A DNA stretch of 64,000 bases. Source: an uncultured Armatimonadota bacterium (GTDB lineage: Bacteria; Armatimonadota; Fimbriimonadia; Fimbriimonadales; Fimbriimonadaceae). This document shows positions 1-8,714 of this stretch, piece by piece (the stretch's first letter is position 1; the number at the start of each line of letters is the position of its first letter). The stretch spans positions 1-64,000 of the forward strand of contig CAILEM010000129.1 in the NCBI GenBank assembly GCA_903833215.1, in the 5' to 3' direction. The notes under the pieces were generated by a model. That model worked only from the letters and a program-made list of their open reading frames with translations. It had not been told where the DNA came from and ran no database searches. The position numbers and the translations under genes were made by a program.

Positions 1-1
1 C

Positions 2-103
2 ACCGAAGACACTGACCATGAAGATGTCAGACCCAACAACGAAGAGAAAAGATCTGTGTCACGCACGCAAGAAGATTACGCGAACCCACACGATTCTTCA
101 TAG
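2..103 (+). CDS. Possible C-terminal end of a gene cut by the window edge
   Basis: The frame starting at base 2 is open from the window edge to a TAG at 101-103 and encodes 33 hydrophilic, acidic residues (begins TEDTDHEDVRPNNEEK). It has no start codon in the window and no recognisable domain. It could be the tail of a longer upstream protein or a chance open frame; the biased, charged composition slightly favours a real protein end. Confidence 0.3.
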   Translation, partial: TEDTDHEDVRPNNEEKRSVSRTQEDYANPHDSS

Positions 104-161
104 ACCCGGAAATAATGCGTCTTCCTGACATTCTGGTTGATGTACTTAAGGGTTGAGGATC

Positions 162-779
162 ATGATGAATCGACGATGGATAGCCCCTGCTACGAGTGTT
201 TTACTGTTAGTAGGGGCGAGTTCACTTTCCAAGCCTCAGGTTGTGAACGCAACTCGAACCCCGTCGAGTGTGGCGCTGCAGGCTCTTACTTGTTTGGGAA
301 AATCTGATCCGAAGGGAATCAGATTGCTTCTATCGGATCGCGAGGTCGCTCAGACGGGTCTTGGCTATTCAGCCGTGACTGCCATTCTGAAAGGCCCGTA
401 TTCGAGAGCTACCCAAGGATTTCAGCCTGAAGGCCCTCCTAAGATCGAGGATTTGGATGTCGATCAGGTCGCGGTTGAACGATCCTATCGCACTCCCGAC
501 GGGCGGCACCATTCCCTTGTCTTTGTTGTGACCGGCGACGGAAAAGTGATCAGACTCACTCCGTTGTCGACACAGCTGTTTGTGGCGCTGGGGAATTCGG
601 AACAAGCACCAGGTGAAAACCACTTTACGGCATGGCGACGCATGTTAAAGAAGAATCGCGCGTTCTTTGAGTCGGTCGGCTGGAAAGGAATCCTTTCCGA
701 TACCTCCAGCGAGAAGTACCGGAACTGGGCAGACTTAGATCAGTTCTTTGCATCTGAAGAGCTCAAATTAAAAAGCTGA
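162..779 (+). CDS. Secreted protein of unknown function
   Basis: A protein of about 205 residues with a short basic N-terminus (MMNRRW) and a hydrophobic stretch (APATSVLLLVGASSL), so probably exported or membrane-anchored. I chose the ATG at 162 over the TTG at 153 because a purine-rich AGGGTTGAGG lies a normal distance upstream. The rest is soluble and mixed alpha/beta in composition, with no family I recognise. The gene stands alone and ends at a strong bidirectional hairpin shared with the convergent next gene. Confidence 0.65.
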   Translation: MMNRRWIAPATSVLLLVGASSLSKPQVVNATRTPSSVALQALTCLGKSDPKGIRLLLSDREVAQTGLGYSAVTAILKGPYSRATQGFQPEGPPKIEDLDVDQVAVERSYRTPDGRHHSLVFVVTGDGKVIRLTPLSTQLFVALGNSEQAPGENHFTAWRRMLKKNRAFFESVGWKGILSDTSSEKYRNWADLDQFFASEELKLKS

Positions 780-794
780 GTACATGTCCAGTGC

Positions 795-847
795 AAAAAT
801 AGCGAACTGCTTAGACTAAGAAGGTCCAAAGCAGTTCGCTATTTTTT
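795..847. terminator. Bidirectional intrinsic terminator
   Basis: AAAAATAGCGAACTGC at 795-810 pairs with GCAGTTCGCTATTTTTT at 831-847. This gives a long perfect stem with an A-run on one side and a T-run on the other. It lies between two convergent genes and can terminate transcription from both. Confidence 0.9.
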
Positions 848-865
848 GACTCGTTGGCTGATTGT

Positions 866-1492
866 CTAGTTGCGAGTAATCGTGATCAACCCAATGTTTT
901 GGTAGGTACCTGGACCCACGTCGTTCGCCATGGTGAGCTTCTTCGTAAGGCCGAGTCGCATCACACCACCGGTAGCTTTGGGGCCGAAGTTAGGGCCACT
1001 TGGCTGAAACACACTGTTAAGTTCTGAGATGGCAACCAAGCCGCTATCGAATAGCAGGGCTGAAGTCTTGTCGTTGTAAATCTGGACTTGACCCTGAAGG
1101 GTAACCGACTGAGCGCCTGTCTTGGTTCCTGAAGTTTTGGCCGGGTTGGCAAACTTGGAGAACTGAAGGGAAAGGTTGTCTGTGTGATAGAACTTAAGGG
1201 TATTCAGTTCCGAATCCGAGCCAACGCCCCATCCACTCACTGTCCAGTTTGCACTTAGGCTACCGGTGATATACAGATAGCTGTTGACGGACACATTGGT
1301 CTTCGCCACGAGAGTAACGGTGCCTGCCTTCGAAAAATCGCCATTTACTGCGTCTGAGGCGAAGTACTTAAAGGTTCGAGAATTTTGCGGCTTTGAGCCA
1401 TTTCCCCCGCCTTCTCCTCCGCCGTCGTCGGCAAGCGCCATCGTTGCGACGCTCGCTGTTAGGATGATTGCCAGAATGTTTTTGAGTTTCAT
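866..1492 (-). CDS. Secreted protein of unknown function
   Basis: About 208 residues. It starts with a clear Sec signal peptide (MKLKNILAIILTASVATMALA, cleavage after ALA), followed by a Gly/Asp-rich linker and a Thr/Ser/Asn-rich body that looks like a beta-sandwich. I chose the ATG at 1492, not the TTG at 1504, because GGAAGGA sits just upstream. The end (GTYQNIGLITITRN) resembles the last strand of spore-coat-U/pilin-like beta proteins, but this is only an impression. The product is likely periplasmic or extracellular. It is convergent with the preceding gene. Confidence 0.7.
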   Translation of the reverse strand: MKLKNILAIILTASVATMALADDGGGEGGGNGSKPQNSRTFKYFASDAVNGDFSKAGTVTLVAKTNVSVNSYLYITGSLSANWTVSGWGVGSDSELNTLKFYHTDNLSLQFSKFANPAKTSGTKTGAQSVTLQGQVQIYNDKTSALLFDSGLVAISELNSVFQPSGPNFGPKATGGVMRLGLTKKLTMANDVGPGTYQNIGLITITRN

Positions 1493-1663
1493 TTTTCCTT
1501 CCAAACCGCTTTTCTCTCGGCTTGCTTAATGATTAGATTGTAGATGTCTCTTCAAATCAACTCAATTCACGATTACAGTGGAACCCGAACCAGTGCCTCA
1601 TATCTTGGGCATGTACTTAGGGTAACGCAAAAGCGGCACCTTGTTTCAGGTGGCGGTCTTTGT

Positions 1664-2422
1664 CTAGAACTCCAAAGCCGCACGGTGGAAGGCGATAGCC
1701 TGCTGAACATGCTCGTCCCAGTAACCCCACTCGTGGCTGCCAGGAAACTCTTGATACGAGTGCTCGAAGCCAATCTCACCCAAGAAACGGTGGAAATCTC
1801 GATTGTCCTGCAAAAGGAAGTCTTCGGTTCCGCAGTCGATGCTGAGGTGAGGACGATCTCCCGGGGCAATGCTGCTGGCGACGGCGCATAGGTCATCAGG
1901 CCCGCCTGTAGGGTTGTCCCCAACAATGCGACGCCACTCTGCCTCAAGTTCGGGCGGCATCGGGCGCCTGTCCTTCCCTTCATCAAAGCTCATGTGGCCG
2001 AACAGCAGCGCACCGGAGTGAGAGTGACCGGATCGAAATCTTTGGGGGTACTTCAGCGCGAGCTTCGCTGCCCCGTAGCCTCCCATCGACAACCCAGTGG
2101 CACACCAAGGGAGCTTCGTAGGAAAGTAGGCTTCAATGAGCTTGGGTAGTTCTACAGCAACCGCCGTCTCGTAGGCAGACCCTTGCTTTGCGTCGGAATA
2201 AAAGCCTCGGCCGCCATTTGGCATGACGACGATGAGCGGCAATCCGTCAACGTATCGCTCGATACTTGTGCGGCGGCACCAGATGCTGTGATCGTCTGAC
2301 AACCCATGCAACAAGAACATCACATGATACGGACCGGCGACGTCTGGGTTTGGAAGAATGACGTTAGCAGCCGTTTGAAACCCTAGTGCTGCCGAGAAGT
2401 ACTGCAACTCAAGAAATGGCAT
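1664..2422 (-). CDS. Alpha/beta-hydrolase esterase (esterase D / CE1-like)
   Basis: A 252-residue esterase-D/S-formylglutathione-hydrolase-like protein. Visible features are the oxyanion region LLHGLSDDHSIW (residues 37-48), the nucleophile elbow GLSMGGYG with Ser112, a probable Asp201 (CGTEDFLL) and His230 (GSHEWGYWD). Together these form an intact Ser-Asp-His triad. There is no signal peptide, so it should be cytoplasmic. Relatives hydrolyse small acyl esters, acetyl-xylan or feruloyl esters, and the substrate cannot be read from sequence. It lies 35 bp downstream of the PLP decarboxylase gene and is probably co-transcribed with it. Confidence 0.85.
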   Translation of the reverse strand: MPFLELQYFSAALGFQTAANVILPNPDVAGPYHVMFLLHGLSDDHSIWCRRTSIERYVDGLPLIVVMPNGGRGFYSDAKQGSAYETAVAVELPKLIEAYFPTKLPWCATGLSMGGYGAAKLALKYPQRFRSGHSHSGALLFGHMSFDEGKDRRPMPPELEAEWRRIVGDNPTGGPDDLCAVASSIAPGDRPHLSIDCGTEDFLLQDNRDFHRFLGEIGFEHSYQEFPGSHEWGYWDEHVQQAIAFHRAALEF

Positions 2423-2457
2423 GTGATCCTATTTTAGGCTCAATTCCCGTGTGAAAA

Positions 2458-4335
2458 TCACTCCGTTTTGAATGCCATCTCCGCTGCCTGATACACAGCT
2501 TCGGCCAATTCACTAATGAAATAACGCCCGTGCCGTTTTGCCTCGCCATACCAAGGGTTCATTACAACCGAGCGAAGAAGGAAGACACCTTCCTGATCAT
2601 ATTCTTCGGGTTGGACGCCAAGCCTTTCTATGAACGACGCAACCGTTGCGTAGGAATACTGCCTTGGACTTAAGCTAGTTCTGCTTAGGAAGAATGGCTG
2701 TTCGGTGACATGCTTGCCGCTATCTTTCGCGAGGCTGAATTGGTCGTAGATGATTCGATTGAGTCTATTCAGTTCTCTCAAAGGCAAATCAGTCTTGTAT
2801 CGGAAGCTGAAGCACAAAATGTTCGATCCAGGCGCACAGATGGGTACGGCTTGGACATCGTGGCGGCCGGTGATCTCGGGCAGTTGCTCAAGAACCGCGT
2901 GAAGTTCACAGGCATTTCGGATGCTGTCTTGGATGAGCAATCCGTGACCGCTCTTGTCCAAAGGGATGAGCGTATGACTGAGCCAGACCGCGGCGGCGGC
3001 AGCGCCCGGTTTGCTTCCTTCGAGGACGTAAACGCCCACGCTTTCTGACTCTCGTTCGGTCCTGACGTCTCCGGGGCTTTCTTCAATATAAGGAGCGTCT
3101 TGTCTCGCCAAGGGCTTAACAATATCGGACCGAAAACACACGGCTCCGGCCGGATAAGGGATGAAGCCCAACTTGTGAGGATCCACCGTTACGGAATCAC
3201 ACTGGCCCAGCGCATCAAGCGCATCGCATGAGTCTCCTTCTGGGAGCCTTAGCTTGACCTCACAAATCTTGTTTCCAATCTTTACGGTCTCTTGGGATGG
3301 TCCCAGCCCGATTCTGTCTGGAATCGTGACCGTCTTAAGGTAGCCACCGTAAGCGGCGTCAGCATGTAGCCAGAAGCTGTGGACCTGCTCCTCACGAAGA
3401 CGAACGATCTTGTCGATCGGATCAATCGCACCCTCTTCAGTGGTGCCCACGATTGGGATGACAGCAATAACGTGGTCTCCCTTTCGGTTGATGACGTGGA
3501 GTTGTTCCTGGAGGTCGTCAACATCCATCCTGAATTCGCTATCCACACGGATCGTTACGAGGGACCTGCGTCCGAGTCCAAGGACGTCCAACGCCTTTTT
3601 TATCGAATAGTGCTGCGTCTCCGGCGCGATGATGATCGCGTTGGAGTCTAACTTCTTCAGTACCGTGCCTATGCCTCGTTCCACAACATTGTGCTCCGAG
3701 TCGATATAGGCCCGAATCACCACTGATGCGGGGGCTTCATCGAAAACATCTGCGAAAGCTTGTAGGGCGAGTTGTGGACAGCAACCGAAAGGTGGAGCCC
3801 CGGCGGCCAAACCGAGTCGACGTCGCATATCGGCAACAACGAGAGGTAGATACTTGACGGTCCGGGCCATCCACAAAGCCTCGATGTTGGCCAAGGTTCC
3901 GCCACTGCAAAGATGTGCCCAAGACTGGTCTCCAAAGCCCACCATTTTCGAGATCATGCGTGCTGACTCGAGTTCCAGCCGAACGGTGACCGCCGCCGAT
4001 TCGGACGTCACATTGTTCGGGTTGTAAAGCATTGCGGCAAAGTAGCCAGCGATAGCCGGCATCGTTTGTTCAGCCACCATGTGAGCGGCATACCTTGGGC
4101 TTTGAAATGGGCAGTCTGCTTTTAGCTTTGCCAAAAGTTCAAACAGGCGATCATCGAAGCGATCTTGGAATTTTTCACCCGCTCGGCGACCCTCCGCATC
4201 GAGAACGAGTCCGTCCTCGGGGAAGTAGTTTCTCCTCCACGCGTAGTAGTCCTGAAGGATCTTCGTGACAGATCCGGTGAACCAATCGCCGTTTTCGCCT
4301 TTCGGACCCGCAAACCATGCAGAAGACTCACTCAT
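2458..4335 (-). CDS. PLP-dependent decarboxylase, tyrosine-decarboxylase-like (group II)
   Basis: A 625-residue group II pyridoxal-phosphate decarboxylase. The PLP-binding lysine is Lys388 in VDPHKLGFIPYPAG. HADAAYGGYL (PLP ring Asp) and the N-terminal AAHMVAEQTMPAIAGYFAAM and CSGGTLANIEALWMAR segments are present. The length of about 620 residues and the N-terminal layout match the tyrosine decarboxylase (TyrDC/MfnA-like) branch rather than the shorter GadB. The likely reaction is decarboxylation of an aromatic amino acid to an amine; the exact substrate is inferred. No amine/amino-acid antiporter gene is adjacent, unlike in typical acid-resistance TyrDC loci. Confidence 0.85.
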   Translation of the reverse strand: MSESSAWFAGPKGENGDWFTGSVTKILQDYYAWRRNYFPEDGLVLDAEGRRAGEKFQDRFDDRLFELLAKLKADCPFQSPRYAAHMVAEQTMPAIAGYFAAMLYNPNNVTSESAAVTVRLELESARMISKMVGFGDQSWAHLCSGGTLANIEALWMARTVKYLPLVVADMRRRLGLAAGAPPFGCCPQLALQAFADVFDEAPASVVIRAYIDSEHNVVERGIGTVLKKLDSNAIIIAPETQHYSIKKALDVLGLGRRSLVTIRVDSEFRMDVDDLQEQLHVINRKGDHVIAVIPIVGTTEEGAIDPIDKIVRLREEQVHSFWLHADAAYGGYLKTVTIPDRIGLGPSQETVKIGNKICEVKLRLPEGDSCDALDALGQCDSVTVDPHKLGFIPYPAGAVCFRSDIVKPLARQDAPYIEESPGDVRTERESESVGVYVLEGSKPGAAAAAVWLSHTLIPLDKSGHGLLIQDSIRNACELHAVLEQLPEITGRHDVQAVPICAPGSNILCFSFRYKTDLPLRELNRLNRIIYDQFSLAKDSGKHVTEQPFFLSRTSLSPRQYSYATVASFIERLGVQPEEYDQEGVFLLRSVVMNPWYGEAKRHGRYFISELAEAVYQAAEMAFKTE

Positions 4336-4423
4336 ACTCGCTCCGAACCGTCACTATTGACGCTTTAGACAGGGTTGATTTTGAGTTTGTGCGCATTTGT
4401 GGAGCGACAAATGGCGGAATCCA

Positions 4424-5386
4424 CTACGACTTTGGTCGTTGAAGAGGTTTAGGGCCGGTTCCGTACGGTGGAGCATCGACAAGTCGGATGTTCTTGATCT
4501 TCGGTGGATTCGTGGGACGATCCTCCTTTCCGACCGGTACAGCAGCGATTTTGAGGATTGGATCTGCACCTTTAACCGCTTGACCGAAGGCCGCATATTT
4601 CCCATCAAGGTGCTTGGTGCCTTCTCGACTGAGACCGACAAAAATCTGACATCCGTTCGTATTGGGGTCGGTGGACCTCGCAATGGAGATCACGCCAAAG
4701 TCGTGGTGCAATGTGCTGTCCTCGAGTGGATAACTGAATCCTGCTCCTCCACTCCCGGTGCCGGTTGGGTCGCCCCCCTGAATGACGAAGGGCGTGCCGT
4801 CCTTACGCTTGGCAACGACTCGGTGAAAGATCGTGTCGCGGTAGAGGCCAGCCTTTGCGAGTTCCATGATTGTCCACGCCGTGTTCGGGGCCGCATCAGG
4901 GCGAAGCTGGAATTCAATCGAACCCATTGAAGTGTCCAACACGAGGTGTTTGTCGACGTAGGCTCGAATGCCGTTGTACATGGAGCCATCCTCGTCTGTA
5001 ATGAATTCGACCGTCTTTCCATCCGCCTTCAGACGTGAGATTTGTGGATTCAGCATGGGTTGCAGAACCACCGCCGCACCGACTTTTTCGTCACCCACAA
5101 CGAGTTGGGCGTACATAAGGTGTGGCTTCTTGTTGGACCATAGACTTGGAAAAACCTCGGCAAGGTCATGGTCACCGGCGGTTATCGATGCCTTGCTCAT
5201 CACATCGGCGGTCACGGGCTCGAGGAGCTGAAGTGTTGCCTCGCCGCGATGTCCGCCGGGAACATGAACGTTGACCCAAAGAGGACGACCAATACCGTTG
5301 TAAGCGAATTCGGGCTTCAGCTGTGCGACCGCGGAAGACGAGACCACGGCAGCTAGACCAATAATAAGGGTGCGAGACACTTTCAC
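4424..5386 (-). CDS. Exported cyclophilin-type peptidyl-prolyl isomerase
   Basis: 320 residues with a Sec signal peptide (MKVSRTLIIGLAAVVSSSAVAQ). An N-terminal domain of about 115 residues of unknown type precedes a cyclophilin domain at roughly 145-310. The family signature is clear: IFHRVVAKRKDGTPFVIQGG, DPTGTGSGGAGF, then GVISIARSTDPNTNGCQIFVGL. It should catalyse proline cis/trans isomerisation in the periplasm. It is divergent from the M42 peptidase gene, and the 57-bp gap must hold both promoters. Confidence 0.9.
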   Translation of the reverse strand: MKVSRTLIIGLAAVVSSSAVAQLKPEFAYNGIGRPLWVNVHVPGGHRGEATLQLLEPVTADVMSKASITAGDHDLAEVFPSLWSNKKPHLMYAQLVVGDEKVGAAVVLQPMLNPQISRLKADGKTVEFITDEDGSMYNGIRAYVDKHLVLDTSMGSIEFQLRPDAAPNTAWTIMELAKAGLYRDTIFHRVVAKRKDGTPFVIQGGDPTGTGSGGAGFSYPLEDSTLHHDFGVISIARSTDPNTNGCQIFVGLSREGTKHLDGKYAAFGQAVKGADPILKIAAVPVGKEDRPTNPPKIKNIRLVDAPPYGTGPKPLQRPKS

Positions 5387-5443
5387 TGCACCATCTTAAC
5401 GATGTTGCCCTTCGAAGCCAAGCATCTGATACGCTAGAGCGAA

Positions 5444-6463
5444 ATGCGATCCTTGGAACTCCTCCGAAACTTGACCGCGATCCCCGCCCCTCCTGGAAAA
5501 GAGGAAGCACTAGCCGCAGAAATGACTCGCCTCGTCAATGAGATCGGGCACGGGGCTATCATTGACCCCAAGGGCAACGTGCTGGTGCAATTGGGGAGGT
5601 CCAAACCCCGAATTGTGGTTACCGCCCACATGGAGGAGATCGCGCTCATCGTTCGTCGAGTGTTGCCGGACGGGACTCTGACTGTAACCAGCCTTGGTGG
5701 TCTGTACCCTTGGAAGTTGGGAGAGGGCCCGGTAGAGATTCTTACATCGAGTGATCCCATTCTGGGAGTCCTTGGTTTTGGCTCGATTCACACCAACGAT
5801 CCTGCCTCAAGGGCACAAAAAGCCAAAGAAAAGCCGCTTGATTGGTCGTCGGCGAGTGTCTTTACAGGTTTGGATGCCTCTGAGTTGGCCCTTCTGGGAG
5901 TTCGACCCGGTTCACGCGTGGTCGTCGCCACCTCCCGTCGGTCCATCGTCGAATTGGGTGACCATGTCGCTGGCTACTTCCTAGACGATAGGGCAGACCT
6001 CGTGTCTTGGCTCTTGGCACTTGAGCGGTTAGGGGATCAGGACGGGGTGGTGTTCGCTGCCACTAGCGCTGAAGAGGTTGGTGGGGAAGGCGCACAATAC
6101 CTTTTGCACCATCTCCAACCTGAGATATGCATCGCCCTCGAATTGGGGCCGGTTGTGCCAGATGCTCCGTCCGAATTGACTTCGGCTCCGTCCCTTTGGG
6201 TGAACGATGGATATTCAGCACCGGCGGCAAACGATCTTGACTTGGTTGCCAAGGTGGCGGCAGAGATCGGAATGCCGCTGCAATTCCAGGCGTTTTCCAG
6301 AGGGGGCAGCGATGCGTCGTGCTCGGCATCACGCGGCCTTTGTGCCCGTCCGTTCACGCTTGGCTTGCCTATGGAAAACAGCCATGGCTTTGAAATCATG
6401 CATCGTGACGCAATGGACCGGCTGGCAGACCTAACGGTAGCGCTAGTTGAACGTTTGGCGTGA
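5444..6463 (+). CDS. M42-family metallopeptidase
   Basis: 339 residues resembling M42 (glutamyl aminopeptidase/TET) enzymes, which are cytoplasmic co-catalytic dinuclear-metal aminopeptidases. Motifs in order: AIPAPPGKEE at the N-terminus, TAHMEEIALIV (usually HMDEIG), FLDDRADLVSW (DDR metal ligand), TSAEEVGGEGA (catalytic Glu-Glu), IALELGPVVPD (usually a DVT Asp), GGSDAS, and a late His in ENSHGFE. Two aspartates normally found at the active site are glutamates here. The gene ends 6 bp before the alcohol dehydrogenase start, so the two are probably co-transcribed. Confidence 0.85.
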   Translation: MRSLELLRNLTAIPAPPGKEEALAAEMTRLVNEIGHGAIIDPKGNVLVQLGRSKPRIVVTAHMEEIALIVRRVLPDGTLTVTSLGGLYPWKLGEGPVEILTSSDPILGVLGFGSIHTNDPASRAQKAKEKPLDWSSASVFTGLDASELALLGVRPGSRVVVATSRRSIVELGDHVAGYFLDDRADLVSWLLALERLGDQDGVVFAATSAEEVGGEGAQYLLHHLQPEICIALELGPVVPDAPSELTSAPSLWVNDGYSAPAANDLDLVAKVAAEIGMPLQFQAFSRGGSDASCSASRGLCARPFTLGLPMENSHGFEIMHRDAMDRLADLTVALVERLA

Positions 6464-6469
6464 TATCCT

Positions 6470-7576
6470 ATGCGGATGGCCTACGAAGGACGAGCGGCGA
6501 TGTTGCTGGAGCCCGGTGCTCCTGTTGTGATTGAAGAGATCGTGATCGATCCCCCAGGTCCCGGTGAGGTCCTTATTCGGCTTGCCGCGAGCGGCGTCTG
6601 CCACACCGACCTGCACGTCAAGAACATGAAGGGAATGGGCATGTCGTTCCCAATCCTTCTTGGTCACGAGGGAGCGGGTTATGTCGAGGCTGTCGGCGAG
6701 GGAGTCACTACCCTCGTTCCTGGCGACCCCGTTGTCATTGCCTACCGCGCTCCATGCGGAGACTGCCCAGCATGTCTTCGTGGCGATCCCCGTCGCTGTT
6801 GGATGGCCCTGCGTGCCAAGCAGCGAATCCACAGAAAGAACGGTGGCGACCTTTTGACCCAGGTCTTACGATGCGGCACGTTCTCAACCCACACCGTCGT
6901 TCATCACAAGGCTGCGATTAAGATGCCCAAGGAGATGCCGCTGGATAAGGCATGTCTTTTGGCGTGCGGCGTTGTTACTGGTGTTGGAGCAACTTTGAAC
7001 ACCGCCCCCGTTTGGGCTGGCGCCCGCGTTGCGGTCATCGGGTGCGGCGGTGTTGGCCTCAGCGTGATCCAAGGGGCGCGAATCGCCCACGCAAAGCAGA
7101 TTATCGCCGTCGATCTCTCGCCAACGAAACTTGAGTGGGCTAAAAAATTTGGAGCGACCGATGTCGTCAATGCGGCGGAAGTGGATGCCGTGGCCAAAGT
7201 TCGCGAACTGAGTGGGGAAGGCGTTGATTTCGCCTACGAAGCGGTTGGGTTGCCGAAGTGCATCGACCAAGCAGTACGCATGTTGGCGTACGCGGGCACC
7301 GCCACCCACATCGGACTTCCCGAATCAAACGCATCTGTGACACTCGATTTGGGCGACATGGATACCGGTTTCTACTGGAATAAGGCCAAGCTGTGCGTCT
7401 GCCACTGCGGCGATGCGTTGCCCTCGAACGACTTCCCACTTTTGGCTCAGCTTTACCTTCAAGGCAAGTTGGATCTCGATGGAATGGTCACCAAAACCAT
7501 TGGACTTGAGGATGTGGAAGAAGCGTTTGAGATGATGGAAACGGGCGATGTGATCCGATCGGTCATCCTTTTCTAG
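6470..7576 (+). CDS. Zinc-type alcohol dehydrogenase (class III-like MDR)
   Basis: A 368-residue medium-chain dehydrogenase. Catalytic zinc ligands are Cys44 (GVCHTD) and His66-Glu67 (GHEGAG), with the third cysteine in LLACGVVTG. The four structural-zinc cysteines are Cys96, 99, 102 and 110. The Rossmann motif VIGCGGVGLSVIQGA binds NAD(P). Layout is closest to S-(hydroxymethyl)mycothiol/glutathione or aryl-alcohol dehydrogenases; the true substrate is not determinable. It oxidises an alcohol in the cytoplasm. It follows the M42 gene by 6 bp. Confidence 0.88.
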   Translation: MRMAYEGRAAMLLEPGAPVVIEEIVIDPPGPGEVLIRLAASGVCHTDLHVKNMKGMGMSFPILLGHEGAGYVEAVGEGVTTLVPGDPVVIAYRAPCGDCPACLRGDPRRCWMALRAKQRIHRKNGGDLLTQVLRCGTFSTHTVVHHKAAIKMPKEMPLDKACLLACGVVTGVGATLNTAPVWAGARVAVIGCGGVGLSVIQGARIAHAKQIIAVDLSPTKLEWAKKFGATDVVNAAEVDAVAKVRELSGEGVDFAYEAVGLPKCIDQAVRMLAYAGTATHIGLPESNASVTLDLGDMDTGFYWNKAKLCVCHCGDALPSNDFPLLAQLYLQGKLDLDGMVTKTIGLEDVEEAFEMMETGDVIRSVILF

Positions 7577-7612
7577 CGATTCAAACCGCAAGAAAAATAT
7601 TCTCAGGGCCCT

Positions 7613-7680
7613 TTGAAAATACGTATTCTTGTGCTACTATTGACTCCTGAATACGAATTCACTGAATACGTATTCTCAGA
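7613..7680 (+). promoter_or_regulatory. Promoter with three palindromic LacI-family operators
   Basis: Three palindromes precede the repressor gene: AATACGTATT (7618-7627), GAATACGAATTC (7649-7660) and GAATACGTATTC (7664-7675). Candidate core promoters overlap them: TTGAAA at 7613 with TACTAT at 7635 (16-bp spacer), or TTGACT at 7640 with TGAATA at 7663 (17-bp spacer). Operators that overlap or immediately follow the promoter of a lacI-type gene imply autorepression of the downstream operon. The assignment to the adjacent regulator is inferred from position and symmetry. Confidence 0.75.
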
Positions 7681-7691
7681 GTTAGACGCCA

Positions 7692-8714
7692 ATGAGGGTG
7701 ACCCAACTTGATATCGCAAGGTTTGCGAAGGTTTCACAGGCAACTGTGTCAAGAGTCCTGTCAGGAGATGACAGGGTTGAGCCTGCTATTCGCGGTCGAG
7801 TCCTCGATGTCATTCGCCTTCACAACTACCAGCCAGACGTCCGGGCGCGCTCTTTAAGGCTCCGCCGAACCGGTTTGATCGGGCTGGTACTGAAGCGTCC
7901 CCATGGCGGGTTGTCCGATGATCCATTCTTCGCCGCGCTCACCGCGGGCATCATGGATTTTCTTTGCGGCAAGCCCTATCACCTCTGTGTCGACGTCGTC
8001 ACCGACGAGGCTTCTCAAGAGGGTATCTACGACGAAATGCTTCGGACCCGTCGCGTAGACGGTCTGATTTTGGTCGAGCCTGAGGCGATTGACGATCGGA
8101 TCAATCTTCTCCAGCGAGACAAATTCCCGTTCGTCCTTATCGGTAACCCCAAGAGCGACAATATCTGCTCGGTCGATAACGACAACGTGCACGCAGGCGA
8201 AATCGCTACGAAGCACCTCATTGAGAACGGCTATCGCCGCATCGGATTCCTCGGTGGTCCTGCCCATATCACGGTGAGTGATGACCGCATCGAGGGCTAT
8301 CGCCGCGCAGTCGTAGCCGCTGGACTTGAGCCGATAATTTGTCATTCTAAGTTTGGTTTCGAACCAGCACGCCGGTCGGCTGTCGATCTACTGGCTACCA
8401 AACGCCCCGAAGCCATCGTCGTTCTCGACGATTTCATGGCTTGCGGTGCCATCCTGGCCGCACGTCAACTGAATTATCGGCTCCCAGGTGACCTTGGTCT
8501 TGTCGCATTTAACGACTCAAGTCTCTGCAATCTGCTTGACGGCGGTCTGACCTCGGTCAGCCTTGGCATCGAGCGAATTGTTCAAGCGGCGGTATGTAAG
8601 CTGCTTGAAGTCATCGAGCAGGACGGCGATGTCGAAGAGCCCGTTCGACAGATTGTTCCCTGCGAACTTAAGGTGCGTGGCTCATCCGAGCGCGCCAAGG
8701 TGGGTGCTCGATGA
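7692..8714 (+). CDS. LacI-family transcriptional regulator
   Basis: 340 residues. The N-terminal helix-turn-helix (TQLDIARFAKVSQATVSRVL, residues 4-23) and hinge helix are followed by a periplasmic-binding-protein-like effector domain (about 60-335), including GLIGLVLKRP, DGLILVEPEAI, GYRRIGFLGG and GDLGLVAFNDSSLC. It most likely represses the downstream GH13/pilin genes until a starch-derived sugar binds. The stop overlaps the next start (ATGA at 8711-8714), which indicates translational coupling with the glycosidase. Confidence 0.92.
   Translation: MRVTQLDIARFAKVSQATVSRVLSGDDRVEPAIRGRVLDVIRLHNYQPDVRARSLRLRRTGLIGLVLKRPHGGLSDDPFFAALTAGIMDFLCGKPYHLCVDVVTDEASQEGIYDEMLRTRRVDGLILVEPEAIDDRINLLQRDKFPFVLIGNPKSDNICSVDNDNVHAGEIATKHLIENGYRRIGFLGGPAHITVSDDRIEGYRRAVVAAGLEPIICHSKFGFEPARRSAVDLLATKRPEAIVVLDDFMACGAILAARQLNYRLPGDLGLVAFNDSSLCNLLDGGLTSVSLGIERIVQAAVCKLLEVIEQDGDVEEPVRQIVPCELKVRGSSERAKVGAR

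Noticed and set aside
4397-4930. A 177-codon plus-strand open frame
   Set aside because: It lies antisense to the cyclophilin gene, which has clear motifs and a signal peptide; no ribosome site or domain supports the antisense frame.
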